Positions 1-7,223 of a DNA stretch of 10,000 nt are shown piece after piece. The notes under the pieces were generated by a model, which worked only from the letters and a program-made list of their open reading frames with translations, was not told where the DNA came from and did not search any database. This stretch comes from Asticcacaulis sp. (GTDB lineage: Bacteria > Pseudomonadota > Alphaproteobacteria > Caulobacterales > Caulobacteraceae), in the NCBI RefSeq assembly GCF_020217185.1, contig NZ_JAIWNX010000300.1, positions 1-10,000 on the forward strand, read 5' to 3'. Each line of letters opens with the position of its first letter. Positions within the stretch are counted from its first letter, which is position 1. The position numbers and the translations under genes are program-made.

Positions 1-70
1 TACGTTTCGTGGCTAAAATCTTCCCTCGCCCCGCACACCGCCCGCAGAAATCGCGCACCCACATCCGGGG

Positions 71-92
71 TCCGGGGTCAACTGACCCCGGA
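71..92 (-). terminator. Candidate stem-loop terminator after guaD
   Basis: An inverted repeat lies 4 bases beyond the guaD stop codon. The arms TCCGGGGTCA (71-80) and TGACCCCGGA (83-92) pair perfectly around a 2-base centre, which in practice makes a 9-bp GC-rich stem with a 4-base loop. Its position at the end of a long co-directional gene block fits a transcription terminator. No T-run follows the stem on the minus strand, so a classical intrinsic terminator is not proven; it could also protect the mRNA 3' end. The heptamer tccgggg is duplicated in tandem at 64-77. The remaining bases 1-70 show no gene. Confidence 0.42.
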
Positions 93-96
93 ATCC

Positions 97-1449
97 TTAT
101 ACCGATCCGACGACGCGCTCAGCCGCGACCCAGACGCGCGCAATATTGGCTTTTGAGGCCGTATAGACGATTTTTTGCAGCACATCGGCGTCGCTATCGA
201 GGTCGTCGATCAGGCGGATCGTCCCGCTGGCGGCCTGCGGATCAATAAGCTGCGCGTCGAAATAGCGACCGGGCTCAAAACTGCCGACGGGCAGGTCTAG
301 GGCCTCGGCTCCGCCCTTGGTGGCGAGATAGAAGGCGGTGCGCCAGTCGATCTGGCTGTCGCGGATGCCGCGGTTGTCCCAGTGCAGGCGCGCATCGACG
401 CCGTCGTGCAGGGCGCGGGACGAGGCGACGGCCCAGCGCATATTGTCATAGATCGAGGCCGACGGCCCGCCCGAAATATCGGTGCCGAGGCCGACGCGCA
501 CGCCTTTTTCCAGCGCGCGTTTGAGGGGGAAGACGGCGTTGGAGAAGTAGTAGTTGGACAGCGGGCAATGGGCGACGCCGGCGCCGCGGTCATGGATGGT
601 CTGCATATTGGCGTCGGAGATGAAGTTGGCGTGGGCCAGCACGGTGTGCCGTGTCAAAAGGCCGAAACGGTCCAGACTGTCGGTATCTTCGCGGCCGTGG
701 CGATCGAGGACGTAATTGTGTTCCCAGTCGCTTTCGGAGCAGTGGGTCTGAACGTGGCAGCCGCAGCGGCGGGCGATGTCGCCCAGCCCTTCCAGCGCCG
801 CATCGGTGCACGAGGCGATAAAGCGCGGCGTGACCACCGGCTTGACGCGCGCGCTGTTGAGGCTGCGCACATGCTCGATAAAGGCTTCGGTGCCGCGCAG
901 GGCGGCGTCGGTGGATTCGACGTAGAAGTCCGGGCATTGCTCCGGATTGTCCATCGCCACCTTGCCGATCAGGGCGCGCTGGCCCTTGGTCAGGCAGATG
1001 TCGGCCAGCAGGCGCGTGGCGTCCTGATGCTGGGTGGCGAAATAGAGCGCCGTGGTGGTGCCGTTCGACAGGAGGTCATCCACCAGCCCTTCGTAGGCGC
1101 GGCGCGCGAATGACAGGTCGGCATAGCGCGCTTCCAGCGGGAAGGTGTGTTTTTGCAGCCAGACCTCCAGCGGCACGTCCAGCGCCTTGCCCAGTTGCGG
1201 CCACTGCGGGGCGTGGATGTGCAGGTCGCAAAAGCCCGGCAAGGCGTAGGTGCCCTCTGGTAGGGTTTCCAGCCGCCCGGCGGCGCGGTCTTCGGACAGG
1301 GCTTCGGCATAGGTCGGCGCGTCGGGGCGCAGGACCTCAAGGATGCGGCCCTCCGCGTCGCAGCGGATCAGGGTATCGCGCAGGACCTCAATGCCGCCGC
1401 AGATGGGGGCGTGGAAGAAGGTGCCTTTGAAAGAACGGGGTGTGGTCAT
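97..1449 (-). CDS. guaD: Guanine deaminase
   Basis: This cytosolic zinc amidohydrolase converts guanine to xanthine and ammonia, feeding the xanthine dehydrogenase encoded upstream in the same block. The 450-residue protein has the full metal-site pattern of the family: GFCDLHIHAPQ (H77, H79), THCSES (H236, E239), VLAHA (H273) and GLGTDISGG (D324). The HCPLSNYYFSNAVFP stretch near residues 294-308 is typical of bacterial guanine deaminases. Length matches the family. The ATG start is preceded by a strong GGAGGAGG ribosome site 8 bases upstream. A 60-base gap separates it from the deaminase gene before it, the largest gap in the block, so it may be translated independently or have its own expression control. 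The stop is TAA and a stem-loop follows closely. The family is clear; activity on other aminated purines cannot be excluded from sequence. Confidence 0.94.
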   Translation of the reverse strand: MTTPRSFKGTFFHAPICGGIEVLRDTLIRCDAEGRILEVLRPDAPTYAEALSEDRAAGRLETLPEGTYALPGFCDLHIHAPQWPQLGKALDVPLEVWLQKHTFPLEARYADLSFARRAYEGLVDDLLSNGTTTALYFATQHQDATRLLADICLTKGQRALIGKVAMDNPEQCPDFYVESTDAALRGTEAFIEHVRSLNSARVKPVVTPRFIASCTDAALEGLGDIARRCGCHVQTHCSESDWEHNYVLDRHGREDTDSLDRFGLLTRHTVLAHANFISDANMQTIHDRGAGVAHCPLSNYYFSNAVFPLKRALEKGVRVGLGTDISGGPSASIYDNMRWAVASSRALHDGVDARLHWDNRGIRDSQIDWRTAFYLATKGGAEALDLPVGSFEPGRYFDAQLIDPQAASGTIRLIDDLDSDADVLQKIVYTASKANIARVWVAAERVVGSV

Positions 1450-1460
1450 TTTTCTTTCCT

Positions 1461-1482
1461 CCTCCCCTGTTTACGGGGGAGG
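1461..1482 (-). promoter_or_regulatory. Hairpin covering part of the guaD ribosome binding site
   Basis: On the minus strand, CCTCCCC (1482-1476), an 8-base loop CGTAAACA and GGGGAGG (1467-1461) form a perfect 7-bp stem. The 3' arm is part of the purine-rich GGGGAGGAGG that serves as the guaD ribosome site, 8 bases before the ATG at 1449. Folding would hide part of that site but leave the last AGG exposed. The arm and loop sequence resembles the short GC-rich palindromes often dispersed between genes in alphaproteobacteria, which is a comparison from memory. It may therefore be a repeat rather than a dedicated switch. Confidence 0.4.
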
Positions 1483-1509
1483 TGTCGAGCCAGTGAACGC
1501 CCCTCTCCG

Positions 1510-2547
1510 CTATGCCGGGAGGGCGGTTTCAGTCGCATAGGCCTCGATTTCGTCCAGATGCTTAAACACCTCCGCATCGCTGAGGAAGGACCCCAGAAAC
1601 GAATTGCGCGCCAGGGTGATCAGGTCGTCGCGATCGACCAGACCCGACGCCGCCACGGCGCGGTAGTTGTCGTTCACATAGCCGCCGAAATAGGCCGGAT
1701 CGTCGGAATTGAGCGTGGCACGCAGCCCCTTGTTCAGCATGGTGCGGATGGGGTGCTGCGCCATGTCGTTGACCACGCACAGTTTGAGGTTCGACAACGG
1801 ACAGACGGTCAGCGTCATGCCCAGACGCGCCAGCCGCGAAGTCAGGTGCGCGTCTTCCAGCGAGCGGTTGCCGTGGTCGATACGGTCCACCTTGAGGATA
1901 TCCAGCGCTTCGTGGACGTAGTCGGGCGGCCCCTCCTCGCCGGCATGGGCGACTTTTTTGAGGCCCAGAGCGCCGGCGGCCTCAAACACGCGGGCGAATT
2001 TCGATGGTGGGTGACCGACTTCGGACGAGTCGAGCCCGACCCCGGTCAGGCGGTCGAGAAACGGCTCGGCGGCCTTTAAGGTCGCAAAGGCCGCGTCCTC
2101 ATCGAGGTGGCGCAGGAAGCACAGGATCAGTTTGGAGGTCAGGCCGTATTCGGTTTCGGCCGCCTTCATGCCCGAGGTCAGGCCGTCCATCACCACCGAC
2201 ATCGGGATACCGCGGTCGGTATGGGTTTGCGGGTCGAAGAAGATTTCAGCGTGGCGCACGCTGTCGGCGTGGGCGCGGTCGAAATAGGCCTTGGCGAGGT
2301 CGTGGAAGTCGTCTTCCGTGCGCAGGACATCGGCCCCCTGATAGTAGATGTCGAGGAAGTCCTGAAGGTTGGAAAATTCGTAGGCCGCGCGCACCTCTTC
2401 GACCGATTTGAACGGCAGGGCGATCTTGTTGCGTTGCGCCAGCGCGAACATCAGTTCCGGCTCCAGCGAGCCTTCGATATGCAGGTGCAGTTCGGCCTTG
2501 GGCAGACCGGCGATAAAGGCGTCAAGCGACGGGAAGGGTTTGGTCAT
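1510..2547 (-). CDS. add: Adenine deaminase (adenosine deaminase family)
   Basis: This is a zinc-dependent deaminase of 345 residues. Visible site residues are HLHIEG (H21, H23), HAGEEGPP (H201 with catalytic E204), RIDHG (D224, H225) and NSDDP (D282). Adenosine deaminases usually have RIGHG at the fourth site. RIDHG, the double-E/PP version of HAGE and CPLSNLKLCV (249-258) instead match the adenine deaminase branch (Aah1/PA0148 type), so the likely reaction is adenine to hypoxanthine plus ammonia. That product is a substrate of the xanthine dehydrogenase encoded just upstream. The symbol is the usual annotation for the family; ade would describe the inferred function. The ATG start overlaps the end of xdhC by 26 bases and has GAGGA 8 bases upstream (2556-2560). 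Family is certain; base versus nucleoside specificity is inferred. Confidence 0.93.
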   Translation of the reverse strand: MTKPFPSLDAFIAGLPKAELHLHIEGSLEPELMFALAQRNKIALPFKSVEEVRAAYEFSNLQDFLDIYYQGADVLRTEDDFHDLAKAYFDRAHADSVRHAEIFFDPQTHTDRGIPMSVVMDGLTSGMKAAETEYGLTSKLILCFLRHLDEDAAFATLKAAEPFLDRLTGVGLDSSEVGHPPSKFARVFEAAGALGLKKVAHAGEEGPPDYVHEALDILKVDRIDHGNRSLEDAHLTSRLARLGMTLTVCPLSNLKLCVVNDMAQHPIRTMLNKGLRATLNSDDPAYFGGYVNDNYRAVAASGLVDRDDLITLARNSFLGSFLSDAEVFKHLDEIEAYATETALPA

Positions 2548-3475
2548 GACGGGTATCCTCGGTCAGGGTGCGGATTTTATCTGTAATTTGAAGCAACTGC
2601 GCAGCGACGGCAACCGCGATCACCTCCGGGGCCTTGCCCGTAATGCCGGGCAGGCCGATGGGGCAGGTGATACGCGCGATCTGGTCTTCGGCAAAGCCAT
2701 CCTTGCGCAAACGGCTGAAGAAGCGGGCGCGCTTGGTGGCCGAGCCGATCAGGCCGATAAAGTGCGCGGGCGAGCGCAGCGCCGCCTTGGTCAGCTCGTA
2801 ATCGAGCGCGTGGTCGTGGGTCAGGATCAGGGTCAGGCCGGCCCCCGTCTCGGCCTCCACGCACAGGGTCTGAGCATCGCCAATAAGCACCCCTTGCGGC
2901 ACATCGGTGCGGTCATCGCACCAGCGCAGGTGAAACGGCAGGCCCTCCAGCACGCGCGCAATGGCAATGCCGACATGGCCCGCACCGAACATCAGCACCG
3001 GCGTCAAGGGTTGACCCATGCGCTCGATCAGATGATCCCCGACCACCGGCACCGGGCCGCGCGCCAACACATTGGGCACCTCTTCGCTCAGGCGGCGGCG
3101 GACCCCACCGGCGTGCAGATCGCTGCGCAAGGTAAAGCTATCAAGGCCGCGCACGGCCTCCAGCCAACCCATCTCCGCCGGGTCGAGGTGCTCGATCATC
3201 ACCCGCACGCGGCCGCCGCAGCATTGCCCCAGCAGCACCCCCAACGGATAGTCCTGAATGCGCCAGGTGCCGGGGGGGTGTTTCAGGGCCAGCCGCGCCT
3301 GATCAATGCACTGAAACTCCAGATTGCCTCCGCCAATCGTACCGTAAATGGCCTTTGCCGTGACCAGCATGCGCGTCCCGGCCTCGCGCGGCGTCGAGCC
3401 TTCGACGGCCAGCAGCGAGACCATGGCCAGCGGTTCTTTATCCAACAGATCAAGGGCTTTGACGACCCAGTTCAC
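2522..3475 (-). CDS. xdhC: Xanthine dehydrogenase accessory protein XdhC
   Basis: This protein is not a catalytic subunit. In characterised systems XdhC binds molybdenum cofactor, promotes its sulfuration and delivers it to the XdhB apoprotein. The 317-residue sequence has both expected parts. The N-terminal XdhC/CoxI domain shows VEGSTPREAGTRM (24-36), GGGNLEF (48-54) and the cysteine-bearing GQCCGG (83-88). The C-terminal Rossmann-type domain shows FGAGHVG (163-169), GLIGS (241-245) and CPIGLPG (271-277). The start is a GTG whose bases overlap the xdhB stop (GTGA), with GGGGAG 6 bases upstream, which indicates translational coupling to xdhB. Its 3' end overlaps the following deaminase gene by 26 bases. 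A run of seven Gs on the + strand (3272-3278) lies inside the gene but the frame is intact there. Confidence 0.94.
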   Translation of the reverse strand: MNWVVKALDLLDKEPLAMVSLLAVEGSTPREAGTRMLVTAKAIYGTIGGGNLEFQCIDQARLALKHPPGTWRIQDYPLGVLLGQCCGGRVRVMIEHLDPAEMGWLEAVRGLDSFTLRSDLHAGGVRRRLSEEVPNVLARGPVPVVGDHLIERMGQPLTPVLMFGAGHVGIAIARVLEGLPFHLRWCDDRTDVPQGVLIGDAQTLCVEAETGAGLTLILTHDHALDYELTKAALRSPAHFIGLIGSATKRARFFSRLRKDGFAEDQIARITCPIGLPGITGKAPEVIAVAVAAQLLQITDKIRTLTEDTRHDQTLPVA

Positions 3476-5670
3476 AGCCCACTCCCCTTTACCGCCCGCA
3501 GGATACGTTCCGGAGTCGCCGGGGCATCGAGCGTCGGGCGAGGGTCACCGGTCGCCGCTGCCACCGCATAGGTCAGGGCCGAAAACACGCTGTTGGCCAG
3601 CATGAAGGGCGGCTCGCCCACGGCCTTGGAGCGGTGGATGGTCGGTTCGCGGTTGTCGCCCGCCCGCCACAGGTGGATATTCATCACGGCGGGCCGGTCG
3701 GAGGCGCAGGGGATTTTATAGGTCGAAGGGGCGTGCGTCAGAAGCCTCCCTCTGGCGTCATAGACCAACTCCTCAAAGGTCAGCCAGCCCTGCCCCTGCA
3801 CATAGGCGCCCTCAATCTGACCCAGATCGAGCGCCGGATTGATGGAGCGCCCGACATCATGCAGGATATCGGCGCGCAGAACCTTATGCTCACCGGTAAA
3901 GGTGTCGATGACCACCTCTGACACCGCCGCCCCATAGGCGAAGTAGAGGAAGGGCCGCCCGGTGTGCGTCTTGCGGTCGTAATGGATTTTCGGCGTGGCG
4001 TAAAAGCCCGTGGCCGACAGCGAAATCCGGTTGAAATGCGCTAATCGGCAGACCTCGGCAAAGCCCAGCGCCTCGTCGCCCGCGCGCACCACGCCGCCTT
4101 CAAACACCACGCTGTCTGCCGCCACGCCGTTGCGCGCGGCCATCAGCCCGGCCAGCCGTTCGCGGATGGTATTGGCCGCGTTCCACGCCGCCCAGCCGTT
4201 GAGGTCCGTCCCTGAGGAGGCCGCCGTGGCCGAGGTATTGGGCACCTTGTCCGTGCGCGTTGATGTGATGCGGATGCGCTCCAGCCCCAGACCGAAGACG
4301 TCGGCGACGATCTGCGCCACCTTGGTATTCAGCCCCTGCCCCATCTCGGTGCCGCCGTGATTGAGCGCAATCGAGCCATCGACATAGGCGTGGACCAGGG
4401 CCCCCGCCTGATTGAGGTGGCTGGTGGTAAAGGAGATACCGAACTTGACCGGCGTGCAGGCAATGCCGCGCCGCAGATAGGGATGCGACGCGTTGAAGGT
4501 GTCGATTTCGGCCTTGCGCGCCTCGTAATCGGCGGCCGTTTTCAGCGCCTCAACGAGGCGGTCGGCAACGAAATCTGTCACCGCCATCTGATACGGCGTT
4601 AGATTGCGCTTCGGGCCGTAAAAGTTGGTCTGGCGCACGCTCAGCGGATCACGCCCCAGATGCAGGGCAATGGCGTCCATCACCCGCTCGATGGCCAGCA
4701 TCCCCTGCGGCCCGCCAAAGCCGCGAAAGGCGGTATTGGAAACAGTATGGGTGCGGTAGCGATGCGAGACGATCTCAACATTTTCAAGGAAATAGCAGTT
4801 GTCGGCGTGGAACATGGCCCGGTCATTGATCGCCGGCGACAGGTCGGTCGAACAGCCGCAGCGCGAGGCCAGCTCCAGCCGCAGGGCCCGGATACGCCCC
4901 TCGTCATCAAAGGCCACGTCGTAGTCAGCGGTGAAATCGTGCCGCTTACCCGTAATCTGCATATCCTCATCGCGGTCGGCGCGATACTTGGCCGGGCGAC
5001 CCGTCTTGGCCGCCACCAAGGCCGCCGCCGCCGCAAACAGCGAGGCCTGCGTCTCCTTGCCGCCAAAGCCGCCACCCATGCGCCGCACCTCAACCGTCAC
5101 ATCGGCGGAGGTGACGCCCAGAAGGTGCGCCACCAGATGCTGCACCTCAGACGGATGCTGCGTCGAACACAGAAGGTGCACCCCGCCCTGCTCCATCGGC
5201 GTAGCGACGCTGATCTGGCCTTCGAGGTAGAAGTGATCCTGCCCGCCGATCTCCAGCGCGCCTTGGATCCGATGCGGCGCGGCCGCAAGCGTGGCCATAT
5301 CGCCGCGACGCATCACCTGCGACGCCTCGATCAGGCTGTGGGCGGCTTTCGCCTCGGCAATGGTCAACAGGGCGGGCAAGGCTTCGTAGTCGATGCGGCC
5401 CAGCTTCGCCGCCACACGCGCCGCCTTGGCCGAGGTGGCCGCAACCAGAAACACCGGCTGCCCCATAAACACCACTTCATCGGCGGCCAGCAGGCGGTCG
5501 TCTTTGGCCACCGGCGCAACATTGTTGTCGCCGGGGATGTCGGCGGCGGTGAAGACGGCGACCACGCCCGGCGCGGCGCGCACGGCGCTGAGGTCCAGAC
5601 TTACGATCTTCGCGTGGGCGTGCGGAGCGCGACCAAAGGCCAGATGCAGCATCCCCGCCGGTTCGGCCAC
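3472..5670 (-). CDS. xdhB: Xanthine dehydrogenase molybdopterin-binding subunit XdhB
   Basis: This large subunit hydroxylates hypoxanthine and xanthine at the molybdenum centre, giving urate. The frame open from the GTG at 5670 encodes 732 residues. Motifs are GGQDHFYLE (142-150), GGGFGGKE (199-206), FRGFGGPQG (315-323), GTEMGQG (440-446) and KAVGEPP (682-688). E206, R316 and E686 correspond to the substrate-handling glutamates and arginine of known xanthine dehydrogenases (bovine E802, R880, E1261). Having both E206 and R316 argues against an aldehyde oxidase. The 5670 start is probably not natural, because conserved N-terminal sequence continues upstream in frame. The expected ATG at 5782 overlaps the xdhA stop but is one base out of frame because of the C tract at 5757-5767. 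With one C fewer the protein would have 769 residues, a usual family length. The 3' end overlaps xdhC by 4 bases. Confidence 0.93.
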   Translation of the reverse strand: MAEPAGMLHLAFGRAPHAHAKIVSLDLSAVRAAPGVVAVFTAADIPGDNNVAPVAKDDRLLAADEVVFMGQPVFLVAATSAKAARVAAKLGRIDYEALPALLTIAEAKAAHSLIEASQVMRRGDMATLAAAPHRIQGALEIGGQDHFYLEGQISVATPMEQGGVHLLCSTQHPSEVQHLVAHLLGVTSADVTVEVRRMGGGFGGKETQASLFAAAAALVAAKTGRPAKYRADRDEDMQITGKRHDFTADYDVAFDDEGRIRALRLELASRCGCSTDLSPAINDRAMFHADNCYFLENVEIVSHRYRTHTVSNTAFRGFGGPQGMLAIERVMDAIALHLGRDPLSVRQTNFYGPKRNLTPYQMAVTDFVADRLVEALKTAADYEARKAEIDTFNASHPYLRRGIACTPVKFGISFTTSHLNQAGALVHAYVDGSIALNHGGTEMGQGLNTKVAQIVADVFGLGLERIRITSTRTDKVPNTSATAASSGTDLNGWAAWNAANTIRERLAGLMAARNGVAADSVVFEGGVVRAGDEALGFAEVCRLAHFNRISLSATGFYATPKIHYDRKTHTGRPFLYFAYGAAVSEVVIDTFTGEHKVLRADILHDVGRSINPALDLGQIEGAYVQGQGWLTFEELVYDARGRLLTHAPSTYKIPCASDRPAVMNIHLWRAGDNREPTIHRSKAVGEPPFMLANSVFSALTYAVAAATGDPRPTLDAPATPERILRAVKGSGL

Positions 5671-5782
5671 GTCATCGGCATAGAGGGCTGTGCCGCTGAC
5701 GTGTAGGGGCGCGCTGTCGTGGGCCAGAGACGTATGGACCTTTGGGGTATGAATTTGGGGGGGGGGGCGCGTGCTCAGCCAT
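5671..5782 (-). other. xdhB: Displaced 5' end of xdhB, out of frame by one base
   Basis: The ATG at 5782 (ATGGCTGA, overlapping the xdhA stop by 8 bases) has a G-rich ribosome site in front and the right position to start xdhB. Read without change it gives 36 codons and ends at TGA 5672-5674. If one C is removed from the 11-base tract, the ATG joins the XdhB frame and adds 37 residues, including HDSAPLHVSGTALYADD. That matches the conserved HDS-x2-HV-x-G-x-A-x-Y-x-DD start of bacterial XdhB proteins. The frame that carries this segment has no ATG, GTG or TTG upstream of 5670. The simplest reading is a one-base insertion, real or artefactual. Confidence 0.8.
5757..5767 (-). repeat. Homopolymer tract of 11 C on the coding strand
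   Basis: Eleven consecutive Gs on the + strand read as C11 within codons 5-9 of the natural xdhB reading. It is the longest homopolymer I noticed in the window and sits exactly where the xdhB frame breaks. Ten Cs would restore the frame. Tracts of this length are prone to sequencing error, to replication slippage and to transcriptional slippage; the sequence alone does not distinguish these. Confidence 0.9.
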
Positions 5783-7208
5783 GCGCCACCCCCAGCACAT
5801 CGCCGCCTTGATTTTTAATCTCAAACCATAGTTTTTTCAGTATATTACCGGCAACAGCTAATCTATAGTCCGAAGAGCCACGCACATCGCTGAGCGGGGT
5901 GAAATCCGCGCGCAGCGCCTCGGCCGCCATTGCCAGCCGCTCCGGCGTCAGCGGGTGACCGGTCAGGACGGCCTCGGCGTGCGCGGCGCGTTTGGGGGTG
6001 CCCGCCATGCCGCCAAAGGCCAGCCGCGCGCCCTGCACCACCGCCCCGTCAACGCGCAGATGCACGGCGACGCAGACCGCCGAAATATCGGAATCAAAGC
6101 GCTTGGACAGCTTGACGATACGCACCACATCGCCGGCTTTCGGCGCGGGCACAAAGACGCTTTCGACGAACTCACCGGGCTGACGGTCCTGTTTGCCGTA
6201 GTCGAGGAAATAGGCCTCCAGCGGCAGGGTGCGGCGCGTCTCGCCCCGGCGCAGGGTCAGTTCGGCCCCCAGCGCGATCAGGGCGGGCGGCATGTCCCCG
6301 ATGGGCGAGCCATTGGCGATATTGCCGCCGATGGTGCCGGCATTGCGCACCTGAACCGCGCCGATGCGGCGGATCAGTTCGCCCAGATCGGGCGACAGGT
6401 CGGCCAGCGCCGCACGCGCTTCAGAATAGCGCACACCGGCGCCCAGTAGCACGCCCTGCGGCGTCACCTCGATGTCGCGCATCAGGTGGCCGATAAAGGC
6501 GACCTCCGGCAGGGCGCGGTGTTGCTTGCTGACCCACAGGCCGACATCGGTGGCCCCGGCGATCAGCCGCACATCAGGGTTTTCGATAAGGATTTCCGCC
6601 AGATCATCGACATTGCGCGGCACATAGGCCCGCCGCGTCAGCCCGGCCAGCGGGTCTTCGTAGCTGAGGACCAACAGGGTGTCGCGGCGGAGTTTCAACA
6701 GCGCCTCACGGATGGGCGCGTCGTCAAACGGCACTGATGCCACCTGTTCGGCGGCCTTGAGGATCGGGCCGTAGCCCGTGCAGCGGCACAGGTTTCCGGC
6801 CAAAACCTCCGCCGGCTCGGCCCCCGCCGTGCCGCAAGCCCCCATCGAACGCCCGACCAGCGACATCACAATGCCCGGCGTGCAGAAGCCGCACTGCGAG
6901 GCGTGCAAATCAACCATTGCCGATTGCACCGGATGCGCGCCTTTCAGGCTTTCAACGGTCATCAGCGCCTTGCCGTCCAGCATGGGCAGGAACAGGATAC
7001 AGGCATTCACCGCACGCCAGTTTAGGCGCGCGTTCTCAAGCTCGCCCACCAGCACCGTACAGGCCCCGCAGTCGCCTTCGGCGCAGCCTTCCTTGCTGCC
7101 CGTGCGCCGTGCCGTGTAGCGCAGCCAGTCGAGCACGCTTTGCGTCGGGTCGATGCCGGACAGGGTGACGATTTCACCATCGAGATAGAAGCGGAGTTTA
7201 TCGGGCAT
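5775..7208 (-). CDS. xdhA: Xanthine dehydrogenase Fe-S/FAD subunit XdhA
   Basis: This small subunit carries electrons from the molybdenum centre through two [2Fe-2S] clusters to FAD and NAD+. From the ATG at 7208 it has 477 residues. The N-terminal plant-type cluster ligands are C42, C47, C50 (GCAEGDCGAC) and C70. The second cluster domain has C106, C109 (CGFCTPG) and C141, C143 (CRCTGYGP). The FAD domain follows with LIAGATDVG (215-223) and AGTIGGNIANGSPIGD (290-305), then the C-terminal flavoprotein domain ending in YRLAVAGNIL. A GTG at 7217 would add three residues, but GGGGAG at 7217-7222 is ideally placed 8 bases before the ATG and overlaps that GTG, so ATG is preferred. The gap from uraH is 15 bases. 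The last 30 or so codons lie in an AT-rich patch with codons such as AGA, TTA, ATA and CTA. The stop overlaps the natural xdhB ATG. Confidence 0.95.
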   Translation of the reverse strand: MPDKLRFYLDGEIVTLSGIDPTQSVLDWLRYTARRTGSKEGCAEGDCGACTVLVGELENARLNWRAVNACILFLPMLDGKALMTVESLKGAHPVQSAMVDLHASQCGFCTPGIVMSLVGRSMGACGTAGAEPAEVLAGNLCRCTGYGPILKAAEQVASVPFDDAPIREALLKLRRDTLLVLSYEDPLAGLTRRAYVPRNVDDLAEILIENPDVRLIAGATDVGLWVSKQHRALPEVAFIGHLMRDIEVTPQGVLLGAGVRYSEARAALADLSPDLGELIRRIGAVQVRNAGTIGGNIANGSPIGDMPPALIALGAELTLRRGETRRTLPLEAYFLDYGKQDRQPGEFVESVFVPAPKAGDVVRIVKLSKRFDSDISAVCVAVHLRVDGAVVQGARLAFGGMAGTPKRAAHAEAVLTGHPLTPERLAMAAEALRADFTPLSDVRGSSDYRLAVAGNILKKLWFEIKNQGGDVLGVAHG

Positions 7209-7216
7209 GGCGTGCA

Positions 7217-7222
7217 CTCCCC
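7217..7222 (-). promoter_or_regulatory. Ribosome binding site that decides the xdhA start
   Basis: GGGGAG on the minus strand ends 8 bases before the ATG at 7208. It includes the first base of the alternative GTG at 7217, so it can only serve the ATG. Confidence 0.7.
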
Positions 7223-7223
7223 A

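Noticed and set aside
9..248. 79-residue + strand open frame at the left edge
   Set aside because: Mostly opposite guaD, arginine-rich, no ribosome site evident; not a gene.
3272..3278. Seven-G run in xdhC as a second frameshift site
   Set aside because: The XdhC frame and its conserved motifs are continuous on both sides, so nothing is disrupted.
2408..3571. 387-residue open frame on the + strand opposite xdhC and the deaminase
   Set aside because: Antisense shadow of two well-supported genes, no domain signal.
3472..5670. XdhB as an aldehyde oxidase or CO dehydrogenase large subunit
   Set aside because: Glu in GGGFGGKE and Arg in FRGFGGPQ, plus the XdhA/XdhC partners and purine neighbours, fit xanthine dehydrogenase.
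4660..5706. 348-residue open frame on the + strand opposite xdhB
   Set aside because: Antisense shadow, rich in R, G, H and Q, with no family resemblance.
7208..7217. GTG at 7217 as the xdhA start
   Set aside because: The GGGGAG ribosome site overlaps this GTG and is ideally spaced for the ATG at 7208.
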